From NCBI RefSeq assembly GCF_035944355.1, contig NZ_DASZBH010000012.1:1-64000 (forward strand): DNA of 64,000 nt. The letters run 5' to 3'. This stretch comes from Frateuria_A sp035944355. Its GTDB lineage: Bacteria; Pseudomonadota; Gammaproteobacteria; Xanthomonadales; Rhodanobacteraceae. Position 1 is the stretch's first letter; each line of letters begins with the position of its first letter. Shown one piece after another: positions 8,262-16,912 of this stretch. Position numbers and translations under genes: made by a program. Below the pieces are notes generated by a model. The model worked only from the letters and a program-made list of their open reading frames with translations. It made no database searches and was not told the DNA's origin.

Positions 8262-8317
8262 CTCTGGCACGGCGGTTGCAGAGCTCGCTTGGTCCATCAA
8301 CACACACACCGTCCGCC

Positions 8318-8503
8318 ATGAACAACATCTTCGACTTCCAGCCGGTCTATCCCCGCCACGACCTGATGATCGAAATCGGCAAGGTGCAGATGGCGATCGA
8401 GCACCTGGCCGCGCGTACCGAGCAGGAGCGCCAGCAGCTGCGTCCGCGGCTGGAGTCGCACATGGTCCGCCTGCGCAGCGCGCTGAACCAGCTGGCCGCC
8501 TGA
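8318..8503 (+). CDS. Small conserved-looking protein, 61 aa, function unknown
   Basis: The ATG at 8318 begins MNNIFDFQPVYPRHDLMIEI and runs to a TGA at 8503. The product is predicted helical and charged (GKVQMAIEHLAARTEQERQQ, ending RLRSALNQLAA), without signal peptide or membrane segment. The reading has good codon use and stands opposite the 3' end of pepN with a 14-base gap. I do not assign a function. A CRP/Clp-like site lies 57 bases upstream. An earlier in-frame ATG at 8276 would add 14 unconvincing residues. Confidence 0.65.
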   Translation: MNNIFDFQPVYPRHDLMIEIGKVQMAIEHLAARTEQERQQLRPRLESHMVRLRSALNQLAA

Positions 8504-8517
8504 CGGGGTCGTGATTC

Positions 8518-11148
8518 TCACCCCTTGAGCATGTTGCCGACGATCTCGGCGAGATTGCGCGACAGTTCTTTTTCCGCCAGTTCCGCCACGGCCGCGCGCG
8601 CCAGCTCACGGCGCACCGGCTCGAGTCGCTGCCAGCCGTTGAAGGCGGTGGCCAGCCGCGCTGCCACTTGCGGGTTCAGTGCATCCAGTTCGGCCAGGCG
8701 CATGGCGAGCAGGCGATAACCCTCGCCATCGGCGCGGTGAAAGCCGCTGGGATTGCCGCGGGCGAAGGTGCCAAGCAGCGCCTGCACGCGGTTGGGGTTC
8801 TTCAGGGTGAACTTGGGATCGGTTTCCAGCGTCCGCACGCGCGCCAGCGCCGGTTCGCCCGGCAACTGGGCCTGCACGGCGAACCACTTGTCCAGCGCCA
8901 GCGCGTTGCCCGCATGGCGCTCGCGGAAACGCGCCAACGCACCTGCCGCCTGCGGCGCCTCGCTGCGCACCAGCACCGCGAGGGCGGCCAGGCGATCGGT
9001 CATGGTGAGGGCGCGATCGAACTGCGTGGCGGCCAGGGCCTGGGCCGTCGGCGCGTCGAGCAGGACGAGCAGTTCCAGCACGCGGCGCGTGAGCCGTCGC
9101 CGCGCCTGGCTGTCCGCATCGAGCGTATCGCTGGCCCGCGCGGCCAGCTCACGGTAGCGCTGGGCGAGCGCCGGCGCACCGATGCGGGCGGCCAGCTCGC
9201 GCTGCAGCGTCTGCCGCAAGGCGTGGATGCGCGAAGGATCGACGTTAGTTTCGCGCTCGGCCAGTTCCACCTCGCCCGGTGGCGTCAGCAGGTCGGCGAG
9301 CAAGGCCGCGTCGAGCGCCTCCTGGCCGAACAGCCCGGCGAGCGTGCCGCCCCATACGGCCAGCGCTTCGCGGCCGTTGCCCTCGCGCAGCTCGGCATAG
9401 GCGCGCCAGGCCAGTTGCTGGGCCGCCTCCCAGCGGTTGAAGCCGTCGGTGTCGTGAGTGAGCAACAGCGCCAATGCGGCCGGCGCGTAGTCGCACTCGA
9501 GGATCACCGGCGCGGAGAACCCGCGCAGAAGCGAGGGCACCGGTGCCTCGCCGACGCCGCCGAATACGAACGTCTGCTCGGCCTCGTCGAGCACCACCAC
9601 CTGCTCGGTGGCGCCGCCGTGCAGCGGCAGCATGCGGCCGTCCGCCGCGAACAGCGCCAGCCTGACCGGGATCGGCAGCGGCCGCGTGTGCGGCTGACCC
9701 GGCGAGGGCGGCGTGTGCTGGCGCAGGGTCAGCCTGTACTCGCGCCGCCCGGCGTCGTAGCGGCCCTCGGCGGAAAGGCGCGGCGTGCCGGCCTGGCCAT
9801 ACCAGGCGAGGTAGGGCGAGAGGTCGATGTCGTTGGCTTCGCCCAGTGCGGCAAGGAAATCCTCCAGCGTGGCCGCGCGGCCGTCGTTGCGCGCGAAGTA
9901 CAGATCCATGCCGCGACGGAAGCCATCCTGCCCCAGCCGACCGGCCACCATGCGCACCAGCTCCGAGCCCTTCTCGTAGACGGTGGCGGTGTAGAAGTTG
10001 TTGATCTCGCTGTACTGGGCGGGGCGCACGGGATGGGCCAGCGGGCCGGCGTCCTCGGGGAACTGCGCGCGGCGCAGCAGCGCCACGTCGTCGATGCGCT
10101 TGAGCGCGGGCGAGTTCATGTCCGCCGAGAACTGCTGCTCGCGGAACACCGTGAGGCCTTCTTTGAGCGAGAGCTGGAACCAGTCGCGGCAGGTGACGCG
10201 ATTGCCGCTCCAGTTGTGGAAGTACTCGTGGCCGATCACCGCCTCCACCGCGCGGTATTCGTCGTCGGTGGTGGTATCGGGGTCGGCCAGCAGGTACTTG
10301 GCGTTGAAGATGTTGAGGCCCTTGTTCTCCATCGCGCCCATGTTGAAGTCGTGCGTGGCGACGACGTGGAACACGTCCAGATCGAAGTTGCGCCCATAGG
10401 CCTGCTCGTCCCAGCGCATGGCGCGCTCGAGCGCATCCATCGCGTAGTGGCAGCAGCCGATCACGTCGGCCTCGGCCCAGATCACGAGCTTCACCTGGCG
10501 GCCGTCGGCGGCGAGGTAGTCGCGCTCGATCTTCGACAGGCGGCCGGCGACCAGCGCGAACAGGTAGCTGGGTTTGGGGTAGGGATCGACGAAGCGCGCC
10601 CAATGGCGCCCGTCCGGCAACTCGCCCGCGCCATCGGGATTGCCGCCGGCCAGCAGCACCGGGAAGCGTTCGCGGTCGGCGCGCAGGGTGACGGTATAGC
10701 GGGCCAGCACGTCCGGCCGGTCCGGGAAGAAGGTGATGTGGCGAAAACCCTCGGCCTCGCACTGGGTCAGCAGGAAGCCGCGCTCGCGCGAGCCGGACAG
10801 GTACAGGCCTTCGAGCGCCGTGTTCGCCGCCGGGTTCACCTGCACGCGCGTTTCCAGCACGCTGCCGTCGCGGGCGCCATCGACTTCCAGCACGTTGTCG
10901 CGGTAGCGGTAGTCGCCCTCCTGCAGCGGCCGGCCGTCCAGCGTGATGGCCAGCAACTCCAGGCTTTCGCCGTCCAGCCGCAGCGGCGCCCGCTGCTGTG
11001 GGTCGCGCGCGAGGTGCAGGCGCGAACGCACCTCGGTGCTGTCGATGCCGAGGTCGAAATCCAGCTCGATCCGCTCGACCCGCCAGGCGGGTGGGCGGTA
11101 GTCGGCCAGGCGGATGGGCGAGGGGGTGATGTCGTCGCGCGCGATCAT
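8518..11148 (-). CDS. pepN: PepN, M1-family aminopeptidase N
   Basis: PepN is a zinc metallopeptidase that removes N-terminal residues from peptides in the cytoplasm or periplasm. The 876-residue length is typical. The GAMEN exopeptidase motif lies near residue 271 (NMGAMENKGLNIFN). The zinc motif HEYFHNWSGNRVTCRD near residue 305 supplies HExxH, with the third ligand in LKEGLTVFREQQFS. The remainder is the Ig-like and C-terminal armadillo-type helical domains. The ATG at 11148 gives MIARDDITPSPIRLADYRPP; no signal peptide is seen. The divergent epimerase gene starts 63 bases away. Confidence 0.96.
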   Translation of the reverse strand: MIARDDITPSPIRLADYRPPAWRVERIELDFDLGIDSTEVRSRLHLARDPQQRAPLRLDGESLELLAITLDGRPLQEGDYRYRDNVLEVDGARDGSVLETRVQVNPAANTALEGLYLSGSRERGFLLTQCEAEGFRHITFFPDRPDVLARYTVTLRADRERFPVLLAGGNPDGAGELPDGRHWARFVDPYPKPSYLFALVAGRLSKIERDYLAADGRQVKLVIWAEADVIGCCHYAMDALERAMRWDEQAYGRNFDLDVFHVVATHDFNMGAMENKGLNIFNAKYLLADPDTTTDDEYRAVEAVIGHEYFHNWSGNRVTCRDWFQLSLKEGLTVFREQQFSADMNSPALKRIDDVALLRRAQFPEDAGPLAHPVRPAQYSEINNFYTATVYEKGSELVRMVAGRLGQDGFRRGMDLYFARNDGRAATLEDFLAALGEANDIDLSPYLAWYGQAGTPRLSAEGRYDAGRREYRLTLRQHTPPSPGQPHTRPLPIPVRLALFAADGRMLPLHGGATEQVVVLDEAEQTFVFGGVGEAPVPSLLRGFSAPVILECDYAPAALALLLTHDTDGFNRWEAAQQLAWRAYAELREGNGREALAVWGGTLAGLFGQEALDAALLADLLTPPGEVELAERETNVDPSRIHALRQTLQRELAARIGAPALAQRYRELAARASDTLDADSQARRRLTRRVLELLVLLDAPTAQALAATQFDRALTMTDRLAALAVLVRSEAPQAAGALARFRERHAGNALALDKWFAVQAQLPGEPALARVRTLETDPKFTLKNPNRVQALLGTFARGNPSGFHRADGEGYRLLAMRLAELDALNPQVAARLATAFNGWQRLEPVRRELARAAVAELAEKELSRNLAEIVGNMLKG

Positions 11149-11211
11149 GGGGAGGGAGCCGCAGGGGGAAGGCTCAGGCTAACATGCGACGTTTTCGCGA
11201 CCGGACCGGCC

Positions 11212-12207
11212 ATGGCTGCTTTCGACGTCGCCATCCAGTGGCTGCAAGAGCAGCCGGTGGTGGTATTGAACGATATCGCGCGTGGTCGTCGCGTGCGCAT
11301 CGCGCGGCACGGCGCCTGCGTGCTGGGCATCGAGGCGCTGGCGAGCGGGCGCTGCGTCGCGCTGGCCGATGGCCACCGCGACGCGGCCGAGCTCGATGCG
11401 CGCCCGGGCTCGCGCTTCGCGCTGCTGGCGCCGTTCGCCAACCGCATCGCCGACGCGCGCTATCGCTTCGGCGGTGTCGATCACGACCTCGCGCCCGGCG
11501 TCGCCGGCGCGGCGCGGGCCAGCCGCCACGGTTTCGTGCGCGATGCGGCGTTCGCCATCGTCACCCTGGGAGCCGATGCACAAAGCGCCAGCGTGCAGCT
11601 GGCCACGAGCATCGCGCCGCAGCCGGGCTACCCCTTCACGCTGGACCTGGCCGTGCGCTACACGCTGGCGGCCGACGGGCTGACGCTGGAGACCGCGCTG
11701 CGCAACGTCGGCGCGGGCGCCGCGCCGGCGTTCGTGGGCTGGCATCCGTACTTTCGCGTGGGCGACACGCCGCTCGCTTCCTGGGAGCTGACGATACCGG
11801 CCGATACGGTGATCGACACCGATGCCGATTTCATTCCGCTGCCCGGCGGCGCTGCCTACCTGCCGCTGGCGCAGGCGCCGGAGCTGGATTTCCGCCGCCC
11901 CCGCCCGATCGGCACATTGGCGCTCAACCATACCTATGCCGGCCTGAGGCCCGACGCCGATGGCCGCGTGCGCAGCCGCCTGCGCGATCCCGCCAGCGGG
12001 ATCGGCATCGCCGTGTGGCAAGAGCGCGGCGTACTGCTCGCCTATACCGGCGATACGCTGGAACGCGACCCACGGCGCTCGCTCGCGCTGGAGCCGATGG
12101 AAAGCCTGCCCGACGCCTTCAACCGACCCGACTGCGCCGACGCCGTCACCCTTGAACCCGGCGCTGCACGCACGTTCCGCTGCGGCGTGGAGATCGATCT
12201 GCCATGA
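11212..12207 (+). CDS. Aldose 1-epimerase family protein
   Basis: The 331-residue product starts MAAFDVAIQWLQEQPVVVLN. It has the galactose mutarotase fold and the expected catalytic residues: His106 in ASRHGFVRD, His178 in FVGWHPYFRV, and Glu294 in LALEPMESLPDAFN as likely base. It should interconvert alpha and beta anomers of a hexose or a phosphorylated sugar; the substrate cannot be named (GalM-like or YeaD-like). No signal peptide is present. Its TGA overlaps the ATG of the next gene (ATGA), so the two are translationally coupled although their reactions are not obviously linked. Confidence 0.87.
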   Translation: MAAFDVAIQWLQEQPVVVLNDIARGRRVRIARHGACVLGIEALASGRCVALADGHRDAAELDARPGSRFALLAPFANRIADARYRFGGVDHDLAPGVAGAARASRHGFVRDAAFAIVTLGADAQSASVQLATSIAPQPGYPFTLDLAVRYTLAADGLTLETALRNVGAGAAPAFVGWHPYFRVGDTPLASWELTIPADTVIDTDADFIPLPGGAAYLPLAQAPELDFRRPRPIGTLALNHTYAGLRPDADGRVRSRLRDPASGIGIAVWQERGVLLAYTGDTLERDPRRSLALEPMESLPDAFNRPDCADAVTLEPGAARTFRCGVEIDLP

Positions 12208-13157
12208 CCAAGGTCGCCCTGCCCACCTTCGCCCAGATCCAGGACGCCGCCGCGCGCATCGCGCCGTACGCGCGAGTCACGCCGGTGCTGCGCAGCGACG
12301 CGCTCGACGCGCTGGCCGGCGCGCAGCTGTTCTTCAAGTGCGAGAACCTGCAGCGCGGCGGCGCCTTCAAGTTCCGCGGCGCCTGCAACGCGGTGTGGGC
12401 GCTGGGCGAGGCGGCCGCCGCGCGTGGCGTGGCCACGCATTCCTCCGGCAACCACGGCAACGCGCTGGCGCTGGCGGCGGCCACCCGCGGCATCCGCGCG
12501 CACGTGGTGGTGCCCGAAGGCGCCGTGCGCGCCAAGCTGCAGGCGATCGAGCGCGCCGGCGCGGTGCTGCACCGTTGCGCGCCGACCCAGGCCGCGCGCG
12601 AGGCCGCCGTGGCGCAGCTGGTCGAGGACACCGGCGCGGTGCTGGTGCATCCATACGCCGACACGCAGGTGATGGCCGGCCAGGGCACGATCGCGCTGGA
12701 GCTCCTGGTGCAGGCGCCCGACCTCGATGCGATGGTCACGCCGGTGGGCGGCGGCGGGCTGGCCGCGGGCGTGGCGATCGCCGTGCATGCGCAGCGCCCG
12801 GGACTGGCGCTGTTTGCAGCGGAGCCCGCGGGCGCCGACGACGCGGCGCGCTCGCTCGCCAAGGGCGAGCGGGTCACCGACGTGGTGCCCGACACAGTCT
12901 GCGACGGCCTGCGCGCGCTGGTCGGCGAAACCAACCTGGCGGCGCTGCGCGAGCATCGCGTGGACATCGTCACGGTGAGCGACGAGGAGACCATCGCGGC
13001 GATGCGCCTGCTATGGCAGGAGCTCAAACTGGTGGTGGAGGTGTCCAGCGCCACCGCGTTCGCGGCCATCCTCAAGGCGCCCGAACGCTTCGCCGGCCGC
13101 CGCGTCGGCGTGGTGCTCACCGGCGGCAACGTCGACCTGGACGCGCTGCCCTGGTGA
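12204..13157 (+). CDS. PLP-dependent threonine/serine dehydratase-like enzyme
   Basis: The 317-residue protein is a fold-type II PLP enzyme with only the catalytic domain and no C-terminal ACT regulatory domain, so it resembles catabolic TdcB, serine racemase or threo-3-hydroxyaspartate dehydratase more than IlvA. Lys56 in GGAFKFRGACNA is the Schiff-base lysine, SSGNHGNALALAA the substrate/cofactor loop, and PVGGGGLAAGVAI the glycine loop holding the PLP phosphate. Expected chemistry is beta-elimination of L-threonine or L-serine, possibly also racemisation. It overlaps the epimerase gene by 4 bases and converges on the hydroxylase gene with a 4-base gap. Confidence 0.87.
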   Translation: MTKVALPTFAQIQDAAARIAPYARVTPVLRSDALDALAGAQLFFKCENLQRGGAFKFRGACNAVWALGEAAAARGVATHSSGNHGNALALAAATRGIRAHVVVPEGAVRAKLQAIERAGAVLHRCAPTQAAREAAVAQLVEDTGAVLVHPYADTQVMAGQGTIALELLVQAPDLDAMVTPVGGGGLAAGVAIAVHAQRPGLALFAAEPAGADDAARSLAKGERVTDVVPDTVCDGLRALVGETNLAALREHRVDIVTVSDEETIAAMRLLWQELKLVVEVSSATAFAAILKAPERFAGRRVGVVLTGGNVDLDALPW

Positions 13158-13161
13158 GCCG

Positions 13162-14223
13162 CTAGTCGGCGGCGACGCCTTCCAATACCGGCGGCACCGT
13201 GGCGTGCGGCACCGGCGCCGCGTGCACCACGCGCACCGGCCTGCCGTTGCCGTCGAACGACACCTCGCCCGGGCGCCAGCCTTCCAGCGTGCGCACCGTG
13301 GCCCAGAAGCGCTTGAACGCGGCCCAGTGCAGGCCGACCAGGCCATGGCGGTTGTCCGCATCGACGTTGGGATCGCCCACGCCGGTCGGCCGCGCCGGCT
13401 CACCGTACAGCGCGGTGCCGAACAGCACGTCCCAGATCGAGAACACCTGGCCGAAATTGCAGTTGTGCAGGCCCGGCCGCGCCTCGTCGACCACCATGTG
13501 GTGCAGGCGGTGGAACTTCGGATCGACGAAGCACTTCTGCAATACCGGCCCGAAGCCGAGGCGCACGTTGGTGTGCGAGAAGTTCTGCACCAGCTCGCCC
13601 AGCAGCATCAGCCAGGCGAAGTCGGTCGGCGCCACGCCGATCAGCACGCCCACGCCGGCCAGCACCATCGACTGCAGGAAGCCGTCGACCAGGCTGCCGC
13701 GGTCGTTGGTCCAGCAGCTCATCTGGCGCTGGCTGTGGTGCATGCTGTGCAGCGCCCACCACCAGGGGATCGCGTGCTGCACCCGGTGCATCAGGTAGTA
13801 CACCAGGTCGTAGATCACGTAGTAGACGAGGAACAGCGCCAGCGGGTGATGCTCCAGCCCCGGCCACCAGTGCGTGATGCCCAGCAGCGAGTCGCTGCTG
13901 CCGCCTTGGTCGGAGCCGCCGAAATAGTTGCTGATCGGCGTCAGCACCAGGTAGGAGAACAGCGGGAAAATGCCCAGCAGCATCAGCAGCGTGTACTGGC
14001 GATCGACCCGCGTCAGCTTGCGGTCGGTCCAGCGCTCGGCCGGCGCCAGCGTCTCCAGCGGGCGGAACACGCAGGCGATGATCGCCACCTGCAGCAGCGC
14101 GATCAGCACCGCCTCGGCGATCTCGCGCGGATCGCCGGCGAACTTTTCGATATGCAGCCAGGCCAGCAGCGGCATCACGGCATGCTGACTGAACCAGGTG
14201 ACGAGGTCGGACCACACGTGCAT
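13162..14223 (-). CDS. Fatty acid hydroxylase / sterol desaturase family membrane protein
   Basis: The 353-residue protein contains the diiron histidine clusters of the family: HRVQH near residue 147, HSMHHS near 159 and FHRLHHM near 238, with a further conserved His in FSHTNVRLG. Hydrophobic helices surround these, so it is an inner-membrane oxidoreductase. Its substrate (fatty acyl chain, sterol-like lipid or carotenoid) cannot be inferred. It starts at ATG 14223 and lies 31 bases downstream of the EamA gene on the same strand. A second, only distantly related family member is at 50005. Confidence 0.88.
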   Translation of the reverse strand: MHVWSDLVTWFSQHAVMPLLAWLHIEKFAGDPREIAEAVLIALLQVAIIACVFRPLETLAPAERWTDRKLTRVDRQYTLLMLLGIFPLFSYLVLTPISNYFGGSDQGGSSDSLLGITHWWPGLEHHPLALFLVYYVIYDLVYYLMHRVQHAIPWWWALHSMHHSQRQMSCWTNDRGSLVDGFLQSMVLAGVGVLIGVAPTDFAWLMLLGELVQNFSHTNVRLGFGPVLQKCFVDPKFHRLHHMVVDEARPGLHNCNFGQVFSIWDVLFGTALYGEPARPTGVGDPNVDADNRHGLVGLHWAAFKRFWATVRTLEGWRPGEVSFDGNGRPVRVVHAAPVPHATVPPVLEGVAAD

Positions 14224-14254
14224 AGACGAACCCGCAATGGCGGAAGGCGACAGC

Positions 14255-15154
14255 CTAGCCTGCGCGGCGCACCTTTCCCGGCCATTTCAGCACGCCGGTC
14301 ACCGCCGCCAGGCCCAGCAGCACCAGCAGAATGCCGGCGCCGTCGGCCGCGCTCGGCTGCTCACCCAGGATCAGCCACGCGAGCAGCACGCTGACCACCG
14401 GCACGCCCAGGCTGGACAGGCTGGCGATGGTGGTGGGCAGCCGCTTGAGCACCACCAGCCACAATCCCCACGCTACGCTGGAGGCCATCACGGCGCTGTA
14501 GACCAGTGCGCCGGCGAAGCGCCAGTTCCAATCGACCGGGCGCTGCGGCACCAGCAGCGCCACCGCGCCCAGCGCCAGCGCGCCGATCAGCATCTGCCAG
14601 CTGGTGAGTGAGAGCGGCGACACTGCATGGCGCTGGAACAGCCGCTTGCTGAGCACGGTGCCGCCGGCCCAGCTCACGCCGCCGGCCAGCGCCAGCATGG
14701 TGCTGAGCGGGCTGCCCAGGCCTCGCCAGGGTTCGAGGATGCACACCAGTCCCGCCGCCGCCAGCGCCAGGCCCACCCAGTGCCGGCCGGTCGGCCGTTC
14801 GGCCAGCAGCGGCCAGGCCAGCAGCACCGCCCAGAACGGCATGCTGTAGGCGAGCAAGGCCACGTGGCCGGCGCCGCCGCCGACCAGCGCCCACTGTTCC
14901 AGCCCCTGGAAGGCCGCGGTCTGGCACAGGCCGATCAGCACCGTGGGAAGCAACGGCGGCGGCCTGAGCGACTGCCGCCCGACCAGCAGCGCGCCGAACA
15001 GCACCAGCGCGCCGAACAGGTAGCGCAGCGCCGCGAAGTCGAACGGCCCGGCCCAGGCCAGCGCCTGCTTCATCACCACCCAGCTGTAGGCCCAGATCAG
15101 GATCGTGGCGGAGAGGGCGGCCAGCGCGCCGCGCTGGGGTGAGGCGTTCGACAT
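14255..15154 (-). CDS. EamA/DMT-family transporter (10 TM)
   Basis: The 299-residue product has two EamA repeats of five hydrophobic helices, e.g. ALSATILIWAYSWVVMKQAL at the N-terminus and PVVSVLLAWLILGEQPSAAD in the second half, the typical drug/metabolite exporter arrangement. The ATG at 15154 (MSNASPQRGALAALS) gives the normal family length, although the frame stays open further upstream. The substrate is unknown; relatives export amino acids, purines or drugs. It is divergent from tag with 78 bases between starts. Confidence 0.88.
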   Translation of the reverse strand: MSNASPQRGALAALSATILIWAYSWVVMKQALAWAGPFDFAALRYLFGALVLFGALLVGRQSLRPPPLLPTVLIGLCQTAAFQGLEQWALVGGGAGHVALLAYSMPFWAVLLAWPLLAERPTGRHWVGLALAAAGLVCILEPWRGLGSPLSTMLALAGGVSWAGGTVLSKRLFQRHAVSPLSLTSWQMLIGALALGAVALLVPQRPVDWNWRFAGALVYSAVMASSVAWGLWLVVLKRLPTTIASLSSLGVPVVSVLLAWLILGEQPSAADGAGILLVLLGLAAVTGVLKWPGKVRRAG

Positions 15155-15232
15155 GGCCAAGGCACGGGAAAAGGAGCGAGTGTACGCCGCGCGCTGAGCT
15201 ACAGTGGCCGCCGCTTCCGGCGAGGAACCTCC

Positions 15233-15796
15233 ATGCAACGCTGCCCCTGGGCCACCGACGACCTGCTTGGCGCCTACCACGACACCGAATGGGGCGTGCC
15301 GCTGCACCAGGACCGCGCGCTGTTCGAGTTCCTCTGCCTGGAAGGCGCGCAGGCCGGCCTGTCCTGGCGCACGGTGCTGGCCAAGCGCGAGCGCTACCGC
15401 GAGCTGTTCCACGGCTTCGACATCGACCGTGTCGCGCGCATGAGCGACCGCGAGCTGGACCGGGCGCTGGCCGATCCGGGCATCATCCGCAACCGCCTGA
15501 AGGTGCATGCCGCCCGCGACAACGCCCGCGCCGCGCTCGCCGTGATCGATGCGCACGGCAGCCTGGATGCCTACCTGTGGTCGTTCGTCGACGGCGAGCC
15601 GGTGCGCAACCGCTGGCGCGACCGCGGCGAAGTGCCGGCCACCACGGCGCTCTCCGACCGCATGAGCAAGGCGATGAAGAAGCAGGGCTTCCGCTTCGTC
15701 GGCAGCACCATCTGCTATGCCTTCATGCAGGCGACCGGGATGGTCAACGACCACCTGGTGGGGTGCTTCCGCCACCGGCAGATTCGCGAGTCGTAG
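15233..15796 (+). CDS. tag: Tag, DNA-3-methyladenine glycosylase I
   Basis: Tag removes 3-methyladenine from alkylated DNA in base excision repair. The 187-residue protein carries the four zinc ligands expected for Tag: Cys4 (MQRCPWA), His16 (AYHDTEWGVP), and His174/Cys178 (VNDHLVGCFRH). The substrate pocket segment LFEFLCLEGAQAGLSW contains the conserved glutamate. The start at 15233 follows a GAGGAACC ribosome binding site. It is monocistronic, followed by palindromic repeat DNA. Confidence 0.95.
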   Translation: MQRCPWATDDLLGAYHDTEWGVPLHQDRALFEFLCLEGAQAGLSWRTVLAKRERYRELFHGFDIDRVARMSDRELDRALADPGIIRNRLKVHAARDNARAALAVIDAHGSLDAYLWSFVDGEPVRNRWRDRGEVPATTALSDRMSKAMKKQGFRFVGSTICYAFMQATGMVNDHLVGCFRHRQIRES

Positions 15797-15862
15797 CTTC
15801 CCGACCTTCTGGCCGCAGCTCCCACTTCCGAGTCCTTCCCCCCGCGAATGAGGTGCCGGGGG

Positions 15863-15950
15863 GGCGGATGGGGGCGCTCTTGGGCCCAATGCTTTGGCGA
15901 GGCTTTCGCAAGGCCTTCCCCATCCGCCTTTCCCCGTAAACGGGAAAGGG
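15863..15950. repeat. Fold-back intergenic repeat
   Basis: Arms GGCGGATGGGG (15863-15873) and CCCCATCCGCC (15918-15928) form an 11-bp stem. A second hairpin of the CCTTTCCCC...GGGAAAGG type follows at 15927-15949. The second unit belongs to the same visual family as the CTCTCCC/GGGAGAG hairpins elsewhere in the window. Confidence 0.55.
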
Positions 15951-16028
15951 GCCAATGGAAGCGTGCTTCACCCGCATCTCACCCGGCGGGCGCTTGCATG
16001 TTGGCCGGCATCGGTGGACGAGGCGGGC

Positions 16029-16898
16029 GTGGCGAAACTGCGGATCGGCATTTCCGGCTGGCGCTACGCGCCCTGGCGGGGCGTGTTCTATCCGAAGGAC
16101 CTGCCGCAGCGCGCCGAGCTCGAGTACGCCTCGCGCCAGGTGGCCAGCATCGAGTTGAACGGCTCCTTCTACAGCCTGCAGCGGCCCTCGAGCTACGCCT
16201 GCTGGAACGCCGCCACGCCGCGCGGATTCGTGTTCGCGGTGAAGGGACCGCGCTTCATCACCCACATCAAGCGGCTGCGCGACATCGACGGCCCGCTGGC
16301 GAACTTCCTCGCCTCCGGCGTGTTCGAGCTGGGACCGAAGCTCGGGCCGATCCTGTGGCAATGCCCGCCCAGCCAGCGCTTCGACGAGGCGCTGTTCGAC
16401 CGCTTCCTCGGCGCGTTGCCGCGCGATACGGACCAGGCGGCCGCGCTGGCGCGGCGGCACGACGAGCACCTCAAGCATGGCGCCAGCGTCGCTCCCGGCC
16501 GCCGGCGACGCCTGCGACACGCACTGGAGATCCGCCACGAAAGCTTCGCCTGCGAGGCCTTCATCGCACTGCTGCGTCGCCACGGCGTGGCGCTGGTGGT
16601 GGCCGACACCGCCGGCCGCTGGCCGTACCTGGAGGACGTCACCGCCGACTTCGTCTACCTGCGCCTGCACGGGGACGAGAAGCTCTACACCAGCGGTTAC
16701 AGCGACGAAGCGCTGGAACGCTGGGCCGCGCGCATCCGCGCCTGGTCGCAGGGCGGCGAGCCGCCGGATGCGGTGCGCGCCAGCGCGGTTGCGCCACGGC
16801 GGCGGCCCGGTCGCGACGTCTACTGCTATTTCGACAACGACGCCAAGGTGCATGCGCCGTTCGACGCGAAGTCGCTGATGCGCAAGCTGGACCTGTAG
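16029..16898 (+). CDS. DUF72 domain protein (YecE-like)
   Basis: The 289-residue product starts at GTG 16029 (VAKLRIGISGWRYAPWRGVF); a GTG at 16014 would add five residues. The GxSGWxYxxWxGxFYP opening, ELNGSFYSLQRPSSY and the C-terminal DNDAKVHAPFDAKSLMR are hallmarks of DUF72, a TIM-barrel family of unknown biochemical role. The pattern FVYLRLHGDEKLYTSGYSD is also typical. No signal peptide. It converges on the trehalase gene with only 14 bases between the stops. Confidence 0.87.
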   Translation: MAKLRIGISGWRYAPWRGVFYPKDLPQRAELEYASRQVASIELNGSFYSLQRPSSYACWNAATPRGFVFAVKGPRFITHIKRLRDIDGPLANFLASGVFELGPKLGPILWQCPPSQRFDEALFDRFLGALPRDTDQAAALARRHDEHLKHGASVAPGRRRRLRHALEIRHESFACEAFIALLRRHGVALVVADTAGRWPYLEDVTADFVYLRLHGDEKLYTSGYSDEALERWAARIRAWSQGGEPPDAVRASAVAPRRRPGRDVYCYFDNDAKVHAPFDAKSLMRKLDL

Positions 16899-16912
16899 GC
16901 AGGCGCAAGGCG

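Larger units (their letters stand above)
7744..8317. other. 0.57 kb spacer with structured-RNA and regulatory signals
   Basis: No protein gene is credible between the mnmG start and the small ORF at 8318. The spacer holds a minus-directed terminator (7988-8020), a 13-bp-arm inverted repeat (8032-8094), a T8 tract (8187-8194), a perfect 7-bp palindrome (CTGACGC/GCGTCAG) around 8204-8221 and a CRP-like site (8246-8261). Confidence 0.6.

Noticed and set aside
8668..11211. Long plus-strand open frame opposite pepN
   Set aside because: It is the antisense shadow of pepN in GC-rich DNA; only the part from ATG 11212 is the epimerase.
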